DNA from: Candidatus Wallbacteria bacterium
GTDB lineage: Bacteria > Muiribacteriota > UBA6191 > JACPRK01
NCBI GenBank assembly: GCA_016213845.1
Contig: JACQZN010000015.1
Span: 62,001 to 126,000, forward strand
Direction of reading: 5' to 3'
DNA length: 64,000 bases
Part shown: positions 49,534 through 57,630 of the stretch, piece after piece
How positions within the stretch are numbered: the stretch's first letter is position 1
How the letters are laid out: each line of letters starts with the position of its first letter
Position numbers and translations under genes: made by a program
Notes under the pieces: generated by a model
Databases searched by the model: none
Told to the model about the DNA's origin: nothing
What the model saw: the letters and a program-made list of their open reading frames with translations, nothing else

Positions 49534-50582
49534 GCCAGGGCCTCCCAGAGTGTCAGTCCCAACAGAAAGAGAAATGCGACCACGCCGACGAAGATGCTGA
49601 GCTCGCTATCGGGCCGCCTGCGGCGGATGGCAGCGTCGATCCAGGGCCACCCTGCGAACAGCACCGCCGCGAGGCCCTGGGTCACCACGGCGGCCTTGAG
49701 CCCGGCCAGCTTGAGCCAGCGGAAGGCCCAGAAGAAGTACCACTCGGGTTTGATGTGCTCGGGTGTCACCAGTGGGTTGGCCCGCTCGCCCAGCCCGGGC
49801 GGGAACGCACAGACCAGGCAGGTGAGCACGATCATCAGCACCACGCCGATCGCCATCTCGGTCAGGAGGTGGTCCGGAAAGAACGGGAAGTGTTGCGGAT
49901 GCTCCGGGTCCTCGTCGGCGAAATGGAACTCGGTCACTCCGATGAGTCGGATGAGCAGGATGTGGACGAAGAGAAGACAGGTGATGATCGTGGGTAGGAC
50001 GCCGATGTGCAGGACGAAGAACCGCGTCAGCGTGTTGTCGCCGATGCGCTCGCCGCCGCGCAGCATCGCCCCGAGGAAATCGCCCATCACCGGGACGGCC
50101 GACGTGATGTTTCCCGCCACGGTCGCACCCCAGTAGGAAAGCTGCTCATAGACGAGCGAGTAGCCGGTGAAGCCGAACAAGAGCACCACGCCGAGGATGC
50201 ACGAGCCGACCACCCAGTTGAGCTCGCGAGGCTTGCGATAGGCGCCGGTGAAGAAGACGCGCATCGCGTGGAGAACCACCGCCACGATCATCAGGTTGGC
50301 CGACCATTTGTGCAGCCCTCGGATGAACCAGCCGTAAGCCGCCTCGTCGGTGATGTAGCGGACGCTGTCGTAGGCCTTGCCGGGCTCGGGGACGTAATAG
50401 AAGGTCAGGAGGATGCCGGTGACGACCTGCACGAGAAAGAGGTAGGCCGGTGTGCCGCCCAGGCAGAACCACCAGCGTTTCAGGTGGTTCGGAACGGGCT
50501 CGTTGCCGAAGTGGGTCAACTGGTCGAGGTTGAGCGGGACCCGCTCTGCGAGCCAGCCGCGGGCGTCTTGGACGGGCGTCAT
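49530..50582 (-). CDS. Cytochrome b of the second bc-type module
   Basis: A 350-residue polytopic protein overlapping both neighbours by four bases. Haem ligands are in GLHKWSANLMIVAVVLHAMR and FFVLHIGVLPT/FVHILLIR. The Qo motif is IKPEWYFFWAFRW near residue 270. It lacks the long N-terminal extension of the copy at 39981. With the Rieske protein before it and the octahaem cytochrome after it, it likely feeds electrons from quinol to the octahaem and NapDA/NapB proteins, in place of NapC or NrfH. Confidence 0.92.
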   Translation of the reverse strand: MTPVQDARGWLAERVPLNLDQLTHFGNEPVPNHLKRWWFCLGGTPAYLFLVQVVTGILLTFYYVPEPGKAYDSVRYITDEAAYGWFIRGLHKWSANLMIVAVVLHAMRVFFTGAYRKPRELNWVVGSCILGVVLLFGFTGYSLVYEQLSYWGATVAGNITSAVPVMGDFLGAMLRGGERIGDNTLTRFFVLHIGVLPTIITCLLFVHILLIRLIGVTEFHFADEDPEHPQHFPFFPDHLLTEMAIGVVLMIVLTCLVCAFPPGLGERANPLVTPEHIKPEWYFFWAFRWLKLAGLKAAVVTQGLAAVLFAGWPWIDAAIRRRRPDSELSIFVGVVAFLFLLGLTLWEALA

Positions 50583-51013
50583 GACTCCTCCAGGACCAGG
50601 TAGACCTGGCCGTCCTTCTCGGTCAGTTCATAGCGGCCGAGCGCGAGGTTCTCGGCCTTTGGCGGGCCGGAGACGGGCGTGCCGGACGGATCGAAGACGC
50701 CCTCGTGGCACGGGCAGTAGAAGCGGCTCTTCTCGCCCTCCCAGTGGACCTTGCAGCCCAGGTGCGGACAGGTGTTGGAGAGTGCGACCAGCCCCTTGAC
50801 GGTGCGGGTGACGGCCACCTTGGCGCCGGACGGCAGCAGGTACTCCAGGCTCTGGCCCGGACCGATGGCCTCGACGGAGGCGACAAAGAGCTCTCGCCGC
50901 ACCTTCTTCTTCGCGGGGTAGAGGAACCGGAGCGCGTAGACGGCACCGGTGCCGTAGGCCATCAACAGGCTTCCGAGCATGGCAAGCCAGGACAGGATGG
51001 AACGACGCTCCAC
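50579..51013 (-). CDS. Rieske iron-sulfur protein of the second bc-type module
   Basis: A 144-residue protein starting at GTG 51013, with AGGAGG 5-10 bases upstream. The N-terminal helix (LAMLGSLLMAYGTGAVYAL) follows RRS. The 2Fe-2S ligands are in CPHLGC and CPCHEG. First gene of the minus-strand operon Rieske, cytochrome b, octahaem, NapDA, NapB-like, which is preceded by a sigma-54 promoter. It is shorter than the Rieske at 39488 and differs in the region before the cluster, so the two modules are old paralogues rather than a recent copy. Confidence 0.9.
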   Translation of the reverse strand: MERRSILSWLAMLGSLLMAYGTGAVYALRFLYPAKKKVRRELFVASVEAIGPGQSLEYLLPSGAKVAVTRTVKGLVALSNTCPHLGCKVHWEGEKSRFYCPCHEGVFDPSGTPVSGPPKAENLALGRYELTEKDGQVYLVLEES

Positions 51014-51078
51014 GGTGCCTCCTAGACGGTGAACAGCCGATTACCTTTCGGTCCGCTCGACCTGAGGAAGGTACAAAC

Positions 51079-51092
51079 GCAAGGGCTGTGCC
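51079..51092 (-). promoter_or_regulatory. Sigma-54 promoter (-24/-12) of the Rieske/NapA operon
   Basis: On the minus strand TGGCACAGCCCTTGC has GG (51092-51091) and GC (51080-51079) ten bases apart, matching TGGCAC-N5-TTGC exactly. The predicted start is near 51067, leaving a leader of about 54 bases before GTG 51013. The rest of 51,093-51,313 presumably holds activator sites, but I cannot define them. Confidence 0.7.
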
Positions 51093-51313
51093 AGCAACAC
51101 TACCGCAGGGGATACCGGAAATCGGCCGGCAGCCCCGGGGGACGTTCTGTCCGCATGGCTCCGGATCGGGCCGAAAAAGTAGGACATGAGGGTGCCCTGG
51201 GGGAGCCGGTGGTAGCCAGGGCATCCGGTGGCCCGGGTGTTGCTGCGGCAGCCCGGATCTCGTAACATGCGGGCACCGACCACCCGACCGGTGGCAGGGC
51301 CCCGGCTGTGGGG

Positions 51314-51329
51314 GTAAGGAAGACCTTAC
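51314..51329 (+). promoter_or_regulatory. Hairpin covering the ribosome binding site of the kinase gene
   Basis: GTAAGG (51314-51319) and CCTTAC (51324-51329) pair around AAGA, one base before ATG 51331. The stem contains the only Shine-Dalgarno-like sequence (AAGGA), so folding would limit translation. Confidence 0.45.
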
Positions 51330-51330
51330 A

Positions 51331-52572
51331 ATGCTGTGGGACGTACTCATTGCCGTCGTGGCGATCGCGGGGACGTTCGCACTCATGCAGCGGAAGATGC
51401 GCAAGGAGTTCCTCCGCCGGGACGGGTGGCGCGAAAACGTCGAAGCGGAGCTGGCCCGGCTGCGGGTGAAGGAGTCGACCCAGGGGGCGCAGCTCGCGGC
51501 GATGTCGCAGGGGCTGAAGCTGGCGGTGACGCCCGTGGGTCCCGATATGCGGGTCTTGCCTCCCCCGGACGTGAAGAGCTGCGAGGGCAAGTGCGAGACG
51601 AAGCCCGGCGAGCCTTGTTACCAGGTGCTCTGGAACAGGAGCGAAGTCTGCGAGGACTGCCCCGCCACGCGCAGCTTCGAGAGCGGCAACGCGGAGGCCG
51701 GCGAAGTGGTGACGGGCAGCGGTCCGGGCGACCGCCAGTACTACCAGGTCATCACGAGCCCCGTCCACGGCCCCAACGGCCAGGTCACGCATGTGCTCGA
51801 GATGGTCCGCGACGTTTCCGACCGGCGCCGCATCGAGATGCAGCTTCTGCAGGCGGGCAAGATGGCCGCCCTGGGCGAGCTGGCCGCCTCGATTGCCCAC
51901 GAGATGAACAACCCATTGGCCAGCATCAGCGCCTACGCCGAGCAGCTGGTCGAGGCGGCCAAGCACCCGGCATTGACGGCGCTGCCCGAGTTTCGCAAGT
52001 TCCCGGGCCACTTGACCGTGATCCGCAAGAACGTGAAGCGCTGCTCGGAGATCATGCGGACGTTGCTCGACTTCGCACGCCAGAAGGAGGAGGCCCCGGA
52101 GCTACTCGACCTCGAATCGGCGTTGGTCGAGACGATGGCGCTGGTCGAGTTCGACGCCCGCCATCAGGGCATCACGGTGGAGCGGCAAATCCCCGAGGGG
52201 CTCTCGAGGGTGCGCTGTCAGCGGGGAGAGCTCCAGCAGGTCTTTCTGAACCTTTTGACCAACGCGCTCGACGCCAGCCCACCCGGCTCGACGATTTCCG
52301 TGCGCGCCCGCGACGCCGAGGACGAGATTGCGATAGAATTCGAGGACCATGGTTGCGGCATCCCCGAGGCAAACCGCGAGCAGATCTTTTCGCCCTTCTT
52401 CACGACCAAGCCCCAGGGCAAGGGGACGGGACTGGGATTGGCCATCTGCACGCGGATCTTGAAGCGAATGCGAGGACGTCTCACATTCGCGACCCACGAG
52501 GGGCAAGGAACCACTTTCACCGTCTGGCTTGCGAAGGCGCAGTCACCGGCAGGCAATAGCGAGGCAGCCTAG
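51331..52572 (+). CDS. Sensor histidine kinase with cysteine-rich PAS domain
   Basis: A 413-residue kinase. An N-terminal hydrophobic segment (LWDVLIAVVAIAGTFALM) may anchor it. A short coiled coil leads to a PAS domain with five cysteines: C84, C88, C96, C107 and C110 (CEGKCETKPGEPC, then EVCEDCPA). HisKA has H190 in ASIAHEMNNPLASIS, and the ATPase has NLLTNALDAS, DHGCGIP and GTGLGLAI. The pattern PCY...CxxCP occurs in PAS domains of metal- and electron-acceptor-respiring bacteria and could bind an Fe-S cluster or respond to redox state. Directly followed (ATG one base after its stop) by the NtrC-type regulator, so they form a two-component pair. Confidence 0.9.
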   Translation: MLWDVLIAVVAIAGTFALMQRKMRKEFLRRDGWRENVEAELARLRVKESTQGAQLAAMSQGLKLAVTPVGPDMRVLPPPDVKSCEGKCETKPGEPCYQVLWNRSEVCEDCPATRSFESGNAEAGEVVTGSGPGDRQYYQVITSPVHGPNGQVTHVLEMVRDVSDRRRIEMQLLQAGKMAALGELAASIAHEMNNPLASISAYAEQLVEAAKHPALTALPEFRKFPGHLTVIRKNVKRCSEIMRTLLDFARQKEEAPELLDLESALVETMALVEFDARHQGITVERQIPEGLSRVRCQRGELQQVFLNLLTNALDASPPGSTISVRARDAEDEIAIEFEDHGCGIPEANREQIFSPFFTTKPQGKGTGLGLAICTRILKRMRGRLTFATHEGQGTTFTVWLAKAQSPAGNSEAA

Positions 52573-54129
52573 ATGCGACGAGGCATGGACATCCTCATCG
52601 TCGACGACGAGGAGGACATCCGCACCGTCATCCACGAGCGATTCGAGGAGCGGCAGGATCACCCGACGATGGCATCCAACGCCGCCGAGGCGCTGGGGCT
52701 GTGCCACGACCGGTACTTCGACGTGGCGATCCTCGACATCAAGATGCCCGGGATGGATGGCATCGAGCTCTACCGTCAGCTCAAGGAGATCCAGCCGACG
52801 ATGGAGGTTCTCTTCATCACGGGCCACGCCTCGGTCGACACGGCGCTGGAGGCGATGAAGCTGGGCGCCTACGACTACTTGATCAAGCCAGTGGAGCTGG
52901 CCGAGCTGGAGATCCTGGCGCGCAAGGCCTACGAGAAGAGGATGCTGCGCAAGCAGACGATCCTGCTGAAGGAGGAGCTGGCGCGGCGGGGCGTGCGGGC
53001 CGGGCTGGTGGGGACGAGCCCTGTGCTGGACGACGTCTTGCGCTCGATCCACCAGGTGGCCCGCACGGATTCGCCGGTGCTGATCGAGGGCGAGACGGGC
53101 ACGGGCAAGGAGCTGGTGGCGCAGGAGATCCACGCGGCCAGCGCCCGGCGCGACAGCCCCATCATCGCCGTCAACTGCGGGGCGCTGCAGGACACGCTCA
53201 TCGAGAACGAGCTCTTCGGCCACGAGAAGGGAGCCTTCACCGGCGCCATCGCGTTCAAGAGAGGGCTCTTCGAGGCGGCCGACGAGGGGACGCTCTTCAT
53301 CGACGAGATCGGCGAGCTCAACATGGCGGCCCAGGTCAAGCTCTTGCGGGTGCTGGAAACGGGCGCGTTCCGGCGGCTGGGCGACACGCGAGAGACGCAC
53401 GTGGACGTGCGGCTGATCTGCGCCACGAATCGCATCCTCGAGGAGGAGGTCCGCAAGGGACGCTTCCGCGAGGACCTGTTCTACCGGCTGAACGTATTCC
53501 GGATCGAGATCCCGCCCCTCAGACAGCGCAGGGAGGATGTCCCGCTGCTGGCCTACCATTTTCTCAAGCACGGGCGGGCGGCGGTCGGCAACGCCCCCAC
53601 CGAGATCCAGCCCGAGGCGATGGAGATCATGCTGGCGCACGACTGGCCGGGCAACGTTCGGGAGCTGGCCAACGCGATCGAGCACGCCACGATCCTGTCC
53701 ATGGGAAGGCCGATCATCGAACCCGCGGACCTGCCCGGCACCGTCCGGCGAGGCGCGGTGCGGGCTGCAACCGGCACGCCTTCCCACGCAGCCCCGGTGA
53801 TCCGGGAGTTCGCCTTCCGGGAGGCGCTGCCGGCCAGCTCGCCGGCGCCGCTCGGACCGCCGCCCCCGAGAATCGTGGAGCAGCCGTTCGCGGCTGCGTC
53901 GCCTCCACAGGAGTCGGTGGTGCCAGCGGCTCCCGTGACTCCAGTTACGCATATGGGGCACTCGCTGGCGGACGTCGAGAAGATGCACATCCTCGAGAGC
54001 CTCAAGGAGGCCGGCGGCAACCGGACGCGCGCGGCGCGCTCGCTGGGAATCAGCGTGCGCCACCTGCGGCGCAAGCTGCACGCGTACGGTTACAAGGACG
54101 GCAAGGACGACGCGCCGGTCGAGCCCTGA
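52573..54129 (+). CDS. Sigma-54-dependent response regulator, NtrC family
   Basis: A 518-residue activator: receiver (D55 in ILDIKMPG, K105 in LIKPVE), AAA+ domain with Walker A GETGTGKE (173-180), the sigma-54-contacting GAFTGA loop (220-225), Walker B LFIDEIGE and the arginine finger region FREDLFYRLN. A Pro/Ala-rich linker and a Fis-type helix-turn-helix (GNRTRAARSLGISVRHLRRK) follow at the end. It activates transcription from -24/-12 promoters after phosphorylation by the adjacent kinase. Three good promoters of this type lie within 17 kb, at cytochrome operons, and are its obvious candidate targets. Confidence 0.93.
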   Translation: MRRGMDILIVDDEEDIRTVIHERFEERQDHPTMASNAAEALGLCHDRYFDVAILDIKMPGMDGIELYRQLKEIQPTMEVLFITGHASVDTALEAMKLGAYDYLIKPVELAELEILARKAYEKRMLRKQTILLKEELARRGVRAGLVGTSPVLDDVLRSIHQVARTDSPVLIEGETGTGKELVAQEIHAASARRDSPIIAVNCGALQDTLIENELFGHEKGAFTGAIAFKRGLFEAADEGTLFIDEIGELNMAAQVKLLRVLETGAFRRLGDTRETHVDVRLICATNRILEEEVRKGRFREDLFYRLNVFRIEIPPLRQRREDVPLLAYHFLKHGRAAVGNAPTEIQPEAMEIMLAHDWPGNVRELANAIEHATILSMGRPIIEPADLPGTVRRGAVRAATGTPSHAAPVIREFAFREALPASSPAPLGPPPPRIVEQPFAAASPPQESVVPAAPVTPVTHMGHSLADVEKMHILESLKEAGGNRTRAARSLGISVRHLRRKLHAYGYKDGKDDAPVEP

Positions 54130-54213
54130 GTTGCCATCGCAGACCCGGAGGCGCAGGCGAGCGTGACTTTGCGGGGGCAGCGGTCACGAACCAGGCCAAG
54201 AAGCATGAATCAC

Positions 54214-54227
54214 GGCACGTCGATTGC
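54214..54227 (+). promoter_or_regulatory. Sigma-54 promoter (-24/-12) of the trihaem cytochrome gene
   Basis: GGCACGTCGATTGC: GG (54214-54215) and GC (54226-54227) are ten bases apart with both the CACG and TTGC parts conserved. The predicted start near 54239 gives a 60-base leader, with AGGAGG close to ATG 54301. Confidence 0.65.
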
Positions 54228-54300
54228 GGCTTCCGATCCAGCCAACTGAGGAGATCCCGGCGGATCTCCCACTACCCTCACGAAGGAGGAACCAATCCCG

Positions 54301-54807
54301 ATGAGACGATTCGCACGTACTCTCGGCATGGCGCTCGCCTGCCTGGCCCTGCTCGGCATGGCGTCCGCGGTGCTCGCGGAGTCCAAGTTCAAGAACATCA
54401 AGGCGCTCAAGGGCAAGAGCGACGACGAGATCAAGAAGGCCATGTCCGAGTGGAACAAGTCGCTCGGCGTGAAGTGCCTGGGTTGTCACAAGAACCTCAA
54501 GACGCCCGATCTCGACGACCATCCCGCCAAGGAAGCCACGCGCGCCATGGTCAAGCTCACCGACGAGGCCAACGCGGCGATTCCCGGCGACGTCAAGATC
54601 ACCTGCTGGGGCTGCCACCGAGGCAACCTAAAGGTCGGCAAGGTGGACGACAACGTCCCCGTCGAGAAGGGCAAGGAAGAAGTCAGCAAGAAGATGAAGG
54701 AAATGACGGTCTCCCTGGGCCAGAAGTTCTCGGCAGAGCTCAAGGGCGGCTCCATCACGTGCGGCACCTGCCATCACGGCGCCGCGAAGATCCCGGCCAA
54801 GCCCTGA
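54301..54807 (+). CDS. Trihaem periplasmic cytochrome c, reaction-centre-cytochrome-like
   Basis: A 168-residue protein with signal peptide (GMALACLALLGMASAVLAE) and three haem sites: CLGCH, CWGCH and CGTCH. The block KFKNIKALKGKSDDEIKKAM before the first haem, and the helix KEATRAMVKLTDEANAAI between the first two, resemble the cytochrome subunit of photosynthetic reaction centres as found in non-photosynthetic Acidobacteriota and relatives. It would be a soluble periplasmic electron carrier. Its own sigma-54 promoter next to the NtrC-type regulator suggests control together with the nitrate module, for which it may be the mobile carrier. Confidence 0.85.
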   Translation: MRRFARTLGMALACLALLGMASAVLAESKFKNIKALKGKSDDEIKKAMSEWNKSLGVKCLGCHKNLKTPDLDDHPAKEATRAMVKLTDEANAAIPGDVKITCWGCHRGNLKVGKVDDNVPVEKGKEEVSKKMKEMTVSLGQKFSAELKGGSITCGTCHHGAAKIPAKP

Positions 54808-54859
54808 GCGGCTTGAACCCTCTCCACGCGCCGCGCGCCGGAGTGGCGTGTGGGGGGGG

Positions 54860-55008
54860 GAGGCTTGAGGCTTGAGGAGTGAGGCTTGAGGAGTGAGGCT
54901 TCAGGGATCAGGCTTCAGGGATCAGGGGCAAGGTCGAGGGGCTTCGGTTCTACTCGCTACTCACTACTCACTTCTCACTACTCACTACTCACTACTCCAT
55001 TCTCAACT
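54860..55008. repeat. Heptamer arrays, locus 6 (GAGGCTT and CAGGGAT left, CTACTCA right)
   Basis: The left array (54,860-54,931) begins with GAGGCTT/GAGGAGT units and switches to alternating CAGGCTT and CAGGGAT units. The right array (54,952-55,008) has eight CTACTCA-type units. The right end includes the stop codon of the CDF gene at 55,003-55,005. Confidence 0.87.
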
Positions 55009-55890
55009 ATCCGCGTCGCTGCTGCGGAAGGGCTCGACGTGGATCAGCGCATCGGTCACGTTCGGGAACTCGGCCTTGAGCCGGTCCTTGACGCGGTGCG
55101 CAATGGAGTGGCCTGCGAGTACGGTGAGGGCGGGGTCGACCTGGATGTGCAGGTCGACGTGCACGTCGTCGGGACGGCCGCGGCTGCGTAGCTTGTGGCA
55201 GCTGGCGACGCCCTCGACGGAAAGAATGACTGGCTCCAGGCGGGCCGCCGGAATCGCCTCGGCGTCGAGCAAGACGGGGACGGTCTGCTGCACGAGACCC
55301 ACGCCGACCCAGGCGATGATGCCGGTCACGGCCAGGGCCACCATCGGGTCGAGGTAGGCGTGGCCTGCCATCGTGAAGGCCAGGCTGGCCAGAACACCGA
55401 TGCTGACGAGGACGTCGCTCAGGGTGTGGCTGGAGTCTGCGAGCAGAAAGTCGCTGCCCAGGTCCCGGGCCGAACGCCGCTCCAGGACCGTGACGACAGC
55501 GTTGACGACGATGGTTGCCGCCATGACGGCCAGCGCCTCCCGGGTCGGCGCCGCTGGCGTGCCCCCTGTGAGACGGGACGAGGCCTCGCGGAAGACCTCC
55601 ACGGCCGTGTTGAGGACGAGGACCGCCACGGCCAGCGCGGCGAACGTCTCGAACTTGCGATGGCCGTAGGGGTGGCTCTCGTCAGCCGGCTCGTGGGCCG
55701 CGGAGACGCCGACCAGGCCGATGACGTTGGCGAGCGCGTCTAGCATGGAATGGTAGGCGTCGGCCTGCATCGCGATGGAGCGCGTGAGCCGTCCGTAGTA
55801 GAGCTTGGCGAGCGCGACGGCCAGGTTTGCGGCGAAGACCCAGGCGATGGTGAACTGGACCTGCCTGAGCTTTCCCGACGCGAGCGACAT
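55003..55890 (-). CDS. Cation diffusion facilitator (CDF) transporter
   Basis: A 295-residue inner-membrane protein with about six helices. The two metal-site motifs are ADAYHSMLDA in helix 2 and ADSSHTLSDV in helix 5, each with the H-x3-D pair that binds divalent metals. The C-terminal cytoplasmic domain (VASCHKLRSRGRPDDVHVDL) is the usual ferredoxin-like dimer module, ending in IHVEPF. CDF proteins export zinc, iron, manganese or cobalt in exchange for protons. The metal cannot be told from sequence by eye. No regulator is adjacent. The stop codon lies within a heptamer array. Confidence 0.92.
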   Translation of the reverse strand: MSLASGKLRQVQFTIAWVFAANLAVALAKLYYGRLTRSIAMQADAYHSMLDALANVIGLVGVSAAHEPADESHPYGHRKFETFAALAVAVLVLNTAVEVFREASSRLTGGTPAAPTREALAVMAATIVVNAVVTVLERRSARDLGSDFLLADSSHTLSDVLVSIGVLASLAFTMAGHAYLDPMVALAVTGIIAWVGVGLVQQTVPVLLDAEAIPAARLEPVILSVEGVASCHKLRSRGRPDDVHVDLHIQVDPALTVLAGHSIAHRVKDRLKAEFPNVTDALIHVEPFRSSDADS

Positions 55891-56030
55891 GGCCCCGAAT
55901 CTATACCATCTCTGGTACGGAAGTTGCGACCCTGGAGCCGGAAGCTCGGCACGACGCCAGGAGCGTAGTGCGGCACGGTTTCCGGTCGCTCGCTACCGGA
56001 CGCGCAGTTCTCGCTCCCCCGGAGGCTGCT

Positions 56031-56537
56031 ATGACGGATCGAATGGACATCGGAGGCTCCTGGGTCACTCCGGCCCGGCTCGTCGGCTACCTCTCAGGGC
56101 TTCGGTTCTTCGAGGGAATTGGACCAGAGGAGCTCTCGCGCCTGGAGCCGCTATTGCGCGCCGTCTGCATCCCGGCCGGTGTCACGCTCTTCCGCGAGGG
56201 GGATCCGGCGCTGGACCTCTACTTCGTCATCGAGGGCCGAGTGGCCATCGCCCACGTGTTCCCCGGCCGCGAGCCGCTCCGGATCGGGCACGCCGGGAAG
56301 GGCGAGCTCTTCGGCTGGTCGGCCGTGGTCCCGCCTCACGAAGAGACTGCGACGGCCGAGACGGTCGAACCGACGATTGCGGTGGTGCTGGAGGGCCGGG
56401 CGCTGCGGGCTCTGTGCGATGCCGACGACAAGCTGGCACTCTTCTTTGCCAGGCGGCTCAACCTGGTCCTGGCGGCGCGGCTCCATGCGGTGCGGGCGGA
56501 GGTGTTCGGCCTGATGTCCCGTCTGCCGGCCCGTTGA
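56031..56537 (+). CDS. Cyclic nucleotide-binding domain protein
   Basis: ATG 56031 has GGAGG 5-9 bases upstream and is preferred over the in-frame ATG 55968. The 168-residue product is a single cNMP-binding beta-barrel: LRFFEGIGPEELSRLEPLL, then VTLFREGDPALDLYFVIEGR near residue 55, the phosphate-binding region GELFGWSAVVPPHEETATAE near 105, and a C-helix (FFARRLNLVLAARLHAVRAEV). The usual phosphate-cassette arginine (GE...RAAT) is replaced by TAETVE, so nucleotide binding is doubtful. There is no DNA-binding helix-turn-helix. It may be a sensor subunit. Convergent with the cox operon; its last 80 bases overlap the small gene on the other strand. Confidence 0.75.
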   Translation: MTDRMDIGGSWVTPARLVGYLSGLRFFEGIGPEELSRLEPLLRAVCIPAGVTLFREGDPALDLYFVIEGRVAIAHVFPGREPLRIGHAGKGELFGWSAVVPPHEETATAETVEPTIAVVLEGRALRALCDADDKLALFFARRLNLVLAARLHAVRAEVFGLMSRLPAR

Positions 56538-56730
56538 GCTGGGCCCGAGCCAGGGCCCTGGCGACGACGCCTCCGGTGGCGACGCCGACGACGATCGGCA
56601 CGGCGATCAGCCCGGCCAGCAGCCACAGGAGCACGCGATCCATGCTCTGCTGGCCGCCGCACGTGGGGCAGGCCGTGACAGCGGCCGCGCAGGCGAACAT
56701 CAGCGCGCCCGCGACGAGAGAGCTTCTCAA
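56458..56730 (-). CDS. Small membrane protein at the end of the cox operon
   Basis: A 90-residue frame whose TTG start overlaps the stop of the subunit IV gene. It has two hydrophobic helices (LVAGALMFACAAAVTA and LLWLLAGLIAVPIVVGVATG) separated by CPTCGGQQ. The end is a Pro/Gly-rich tail of low information that overlaps the convergent gene. The CxxC between helices could bind metal or haem during oxidase assembly, but I recognise no family. Overlap and weak start keep confidence moderate. Confidence 0.45.
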   Translation of the reverse strand: MRSSLVAGALMFACAAAVTACPTCGGQQSMDRVLLWLLAGLIAVPIVVGVATGGVVARALARAQLNGPADGTSGRTPPPAPHGAAPPGPG

Positions 56731-56999
56731 CGGCCGTTCTCCAAGATCAGCACGACCGCGAAGAGGGCCGTGAAGGCGAACGGGCTGAGCGCCACGGCTC
56801 CGAGCCACGCCTTCTCCCACCAGAGGTGCATGTAGAAGAGGCCGACCGCTGCGGCCTTGAAGCCGGACATCACGATCAGACCGGCCAGCACGGTGCTCTT
56901 CCCGAGCCCGACCTGGGTGATGATGACCTCCGCGATCGTGAGCGCGAAGAGCGCTCCCCATATGGCCAGGTACAGCTTGACGCGTGGAGTGATCTGCAT
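56727..56999 (-). CDS. Cytochrome c oxidase subunit IV (prokaryotic type)
   Basis: A 90-residue protein with three predicted helices (LYLAIWGALFALTIAEVIIT, VLAGLIVMSGFKAAAVGLFY, LGAVALSPFAFTALFAVVLI). The pattern ALTIAEV...KAAAVGLFYMHL with conserved lysine and YMHL is characteristic of the small subunit IV of bacterial aa3/caa3 oxidases. Part of the operon coxB-coxA-subunit III-subunit III-IV. It stabilises the complex and has no catalytic residues. Confidence 0.85.
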   Translation of the reverse strand: MQITPRVKLYLAIWGALFALTIAEVIITQVGLGKSTVLAGLIVMSGFKAAAVGLFYMHLWWEKAWLGAVALSPFAFTALFAVVLILENGR

Positions 57000-57020
57000 G
57001 GCGCTCCTGTAGGACTTGCT

Positions 57021-57617
57021 TCAGACGAGGTAGACGAAGGTGAAGATGAGGATCCAGATGAGATCGACGAAGTGCCAGAAGAGGCCCGCGATCTCGATGT
57101 GGCTATCGCCGTGGCCGACGAACTTGCCCGCCAGCACGCCGCAGAGCAGGGTCGATAGGTAGAGCACGCCGCTGGCGACGTGGGCCCCGTGGAAGCCGGT
57201 AAGGGTGAAGAAGGTGGCCCCGAACAGGCTCGAGGAGAGCGACAGGCCGCCCGAGATCAGGTGGTGGTACTCGTAAGCCTGGATCGAAAGGAAGCAGAGG
57301 CCGCCCGCGACCGTGGCGCCGAGCCAGCGGATGACGCTCTTGCGATCGCCGGTTTCGGCAGCGGAGACGGCCAGCACCATACTGACGCTGGAGCAGATGA
57401 GGACGAACGTGTTGAGCGCGGTCAGCGGGATATCGAGCACCGAGGACGGCACGGGCCAGGTCGGGGACCACGACCTGAGCGAGGCGTAGCCGATCAGCAG
57501 CCCGCCGAACGAGAGGGCGTCGGTGACGAGGAAGATCCACATCCCGACCTTGCCGGCGGACGGCTCGCTGTGGGCGTGTGGGACGGGGAGACTATCGATG
57601 GTCGCTTCGGCCTGCAT
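57021..57617 (-). CDS. Cytochrome c oxidase subunit III
   Basis: ATG 57617 has AAGGAG upstream; the longer frame to 57731 has no ribosome site. The 198-residue, five-helix protein shows subunit III features: GMWIFLVTDALSFGGLLIGY at the start of helix 1, a buried acid in QAYEYHHL, FFTLTGFHGAHV and GLFWHFVDLIWILIF. It binds to subunit I and supports proton-uptake stability. It lies 13 bases after a paralogous subunit III gene. Confidence 0.9.
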   Translation of the reverse strand: MQAEATIDSLPVPHAHSEPSAGKVGMWIFLVTDALSFGGLLIGYASLRSWSPTWPVPSSVLDIPLTALNTFVLICSSVSMVLAVSAAETGDRKSVIRWLGATVAGGLCFLSIQAYEYHHLISGGLSLSSSLFGATFFTLTGFHGAHVASGVLYLSTLLCGVLAGKFVGHGDSHIEIAGLFWHFVDLIWILIFTFVYLV

Positions 57618-57630
57618 CCGGACTCCTTGG

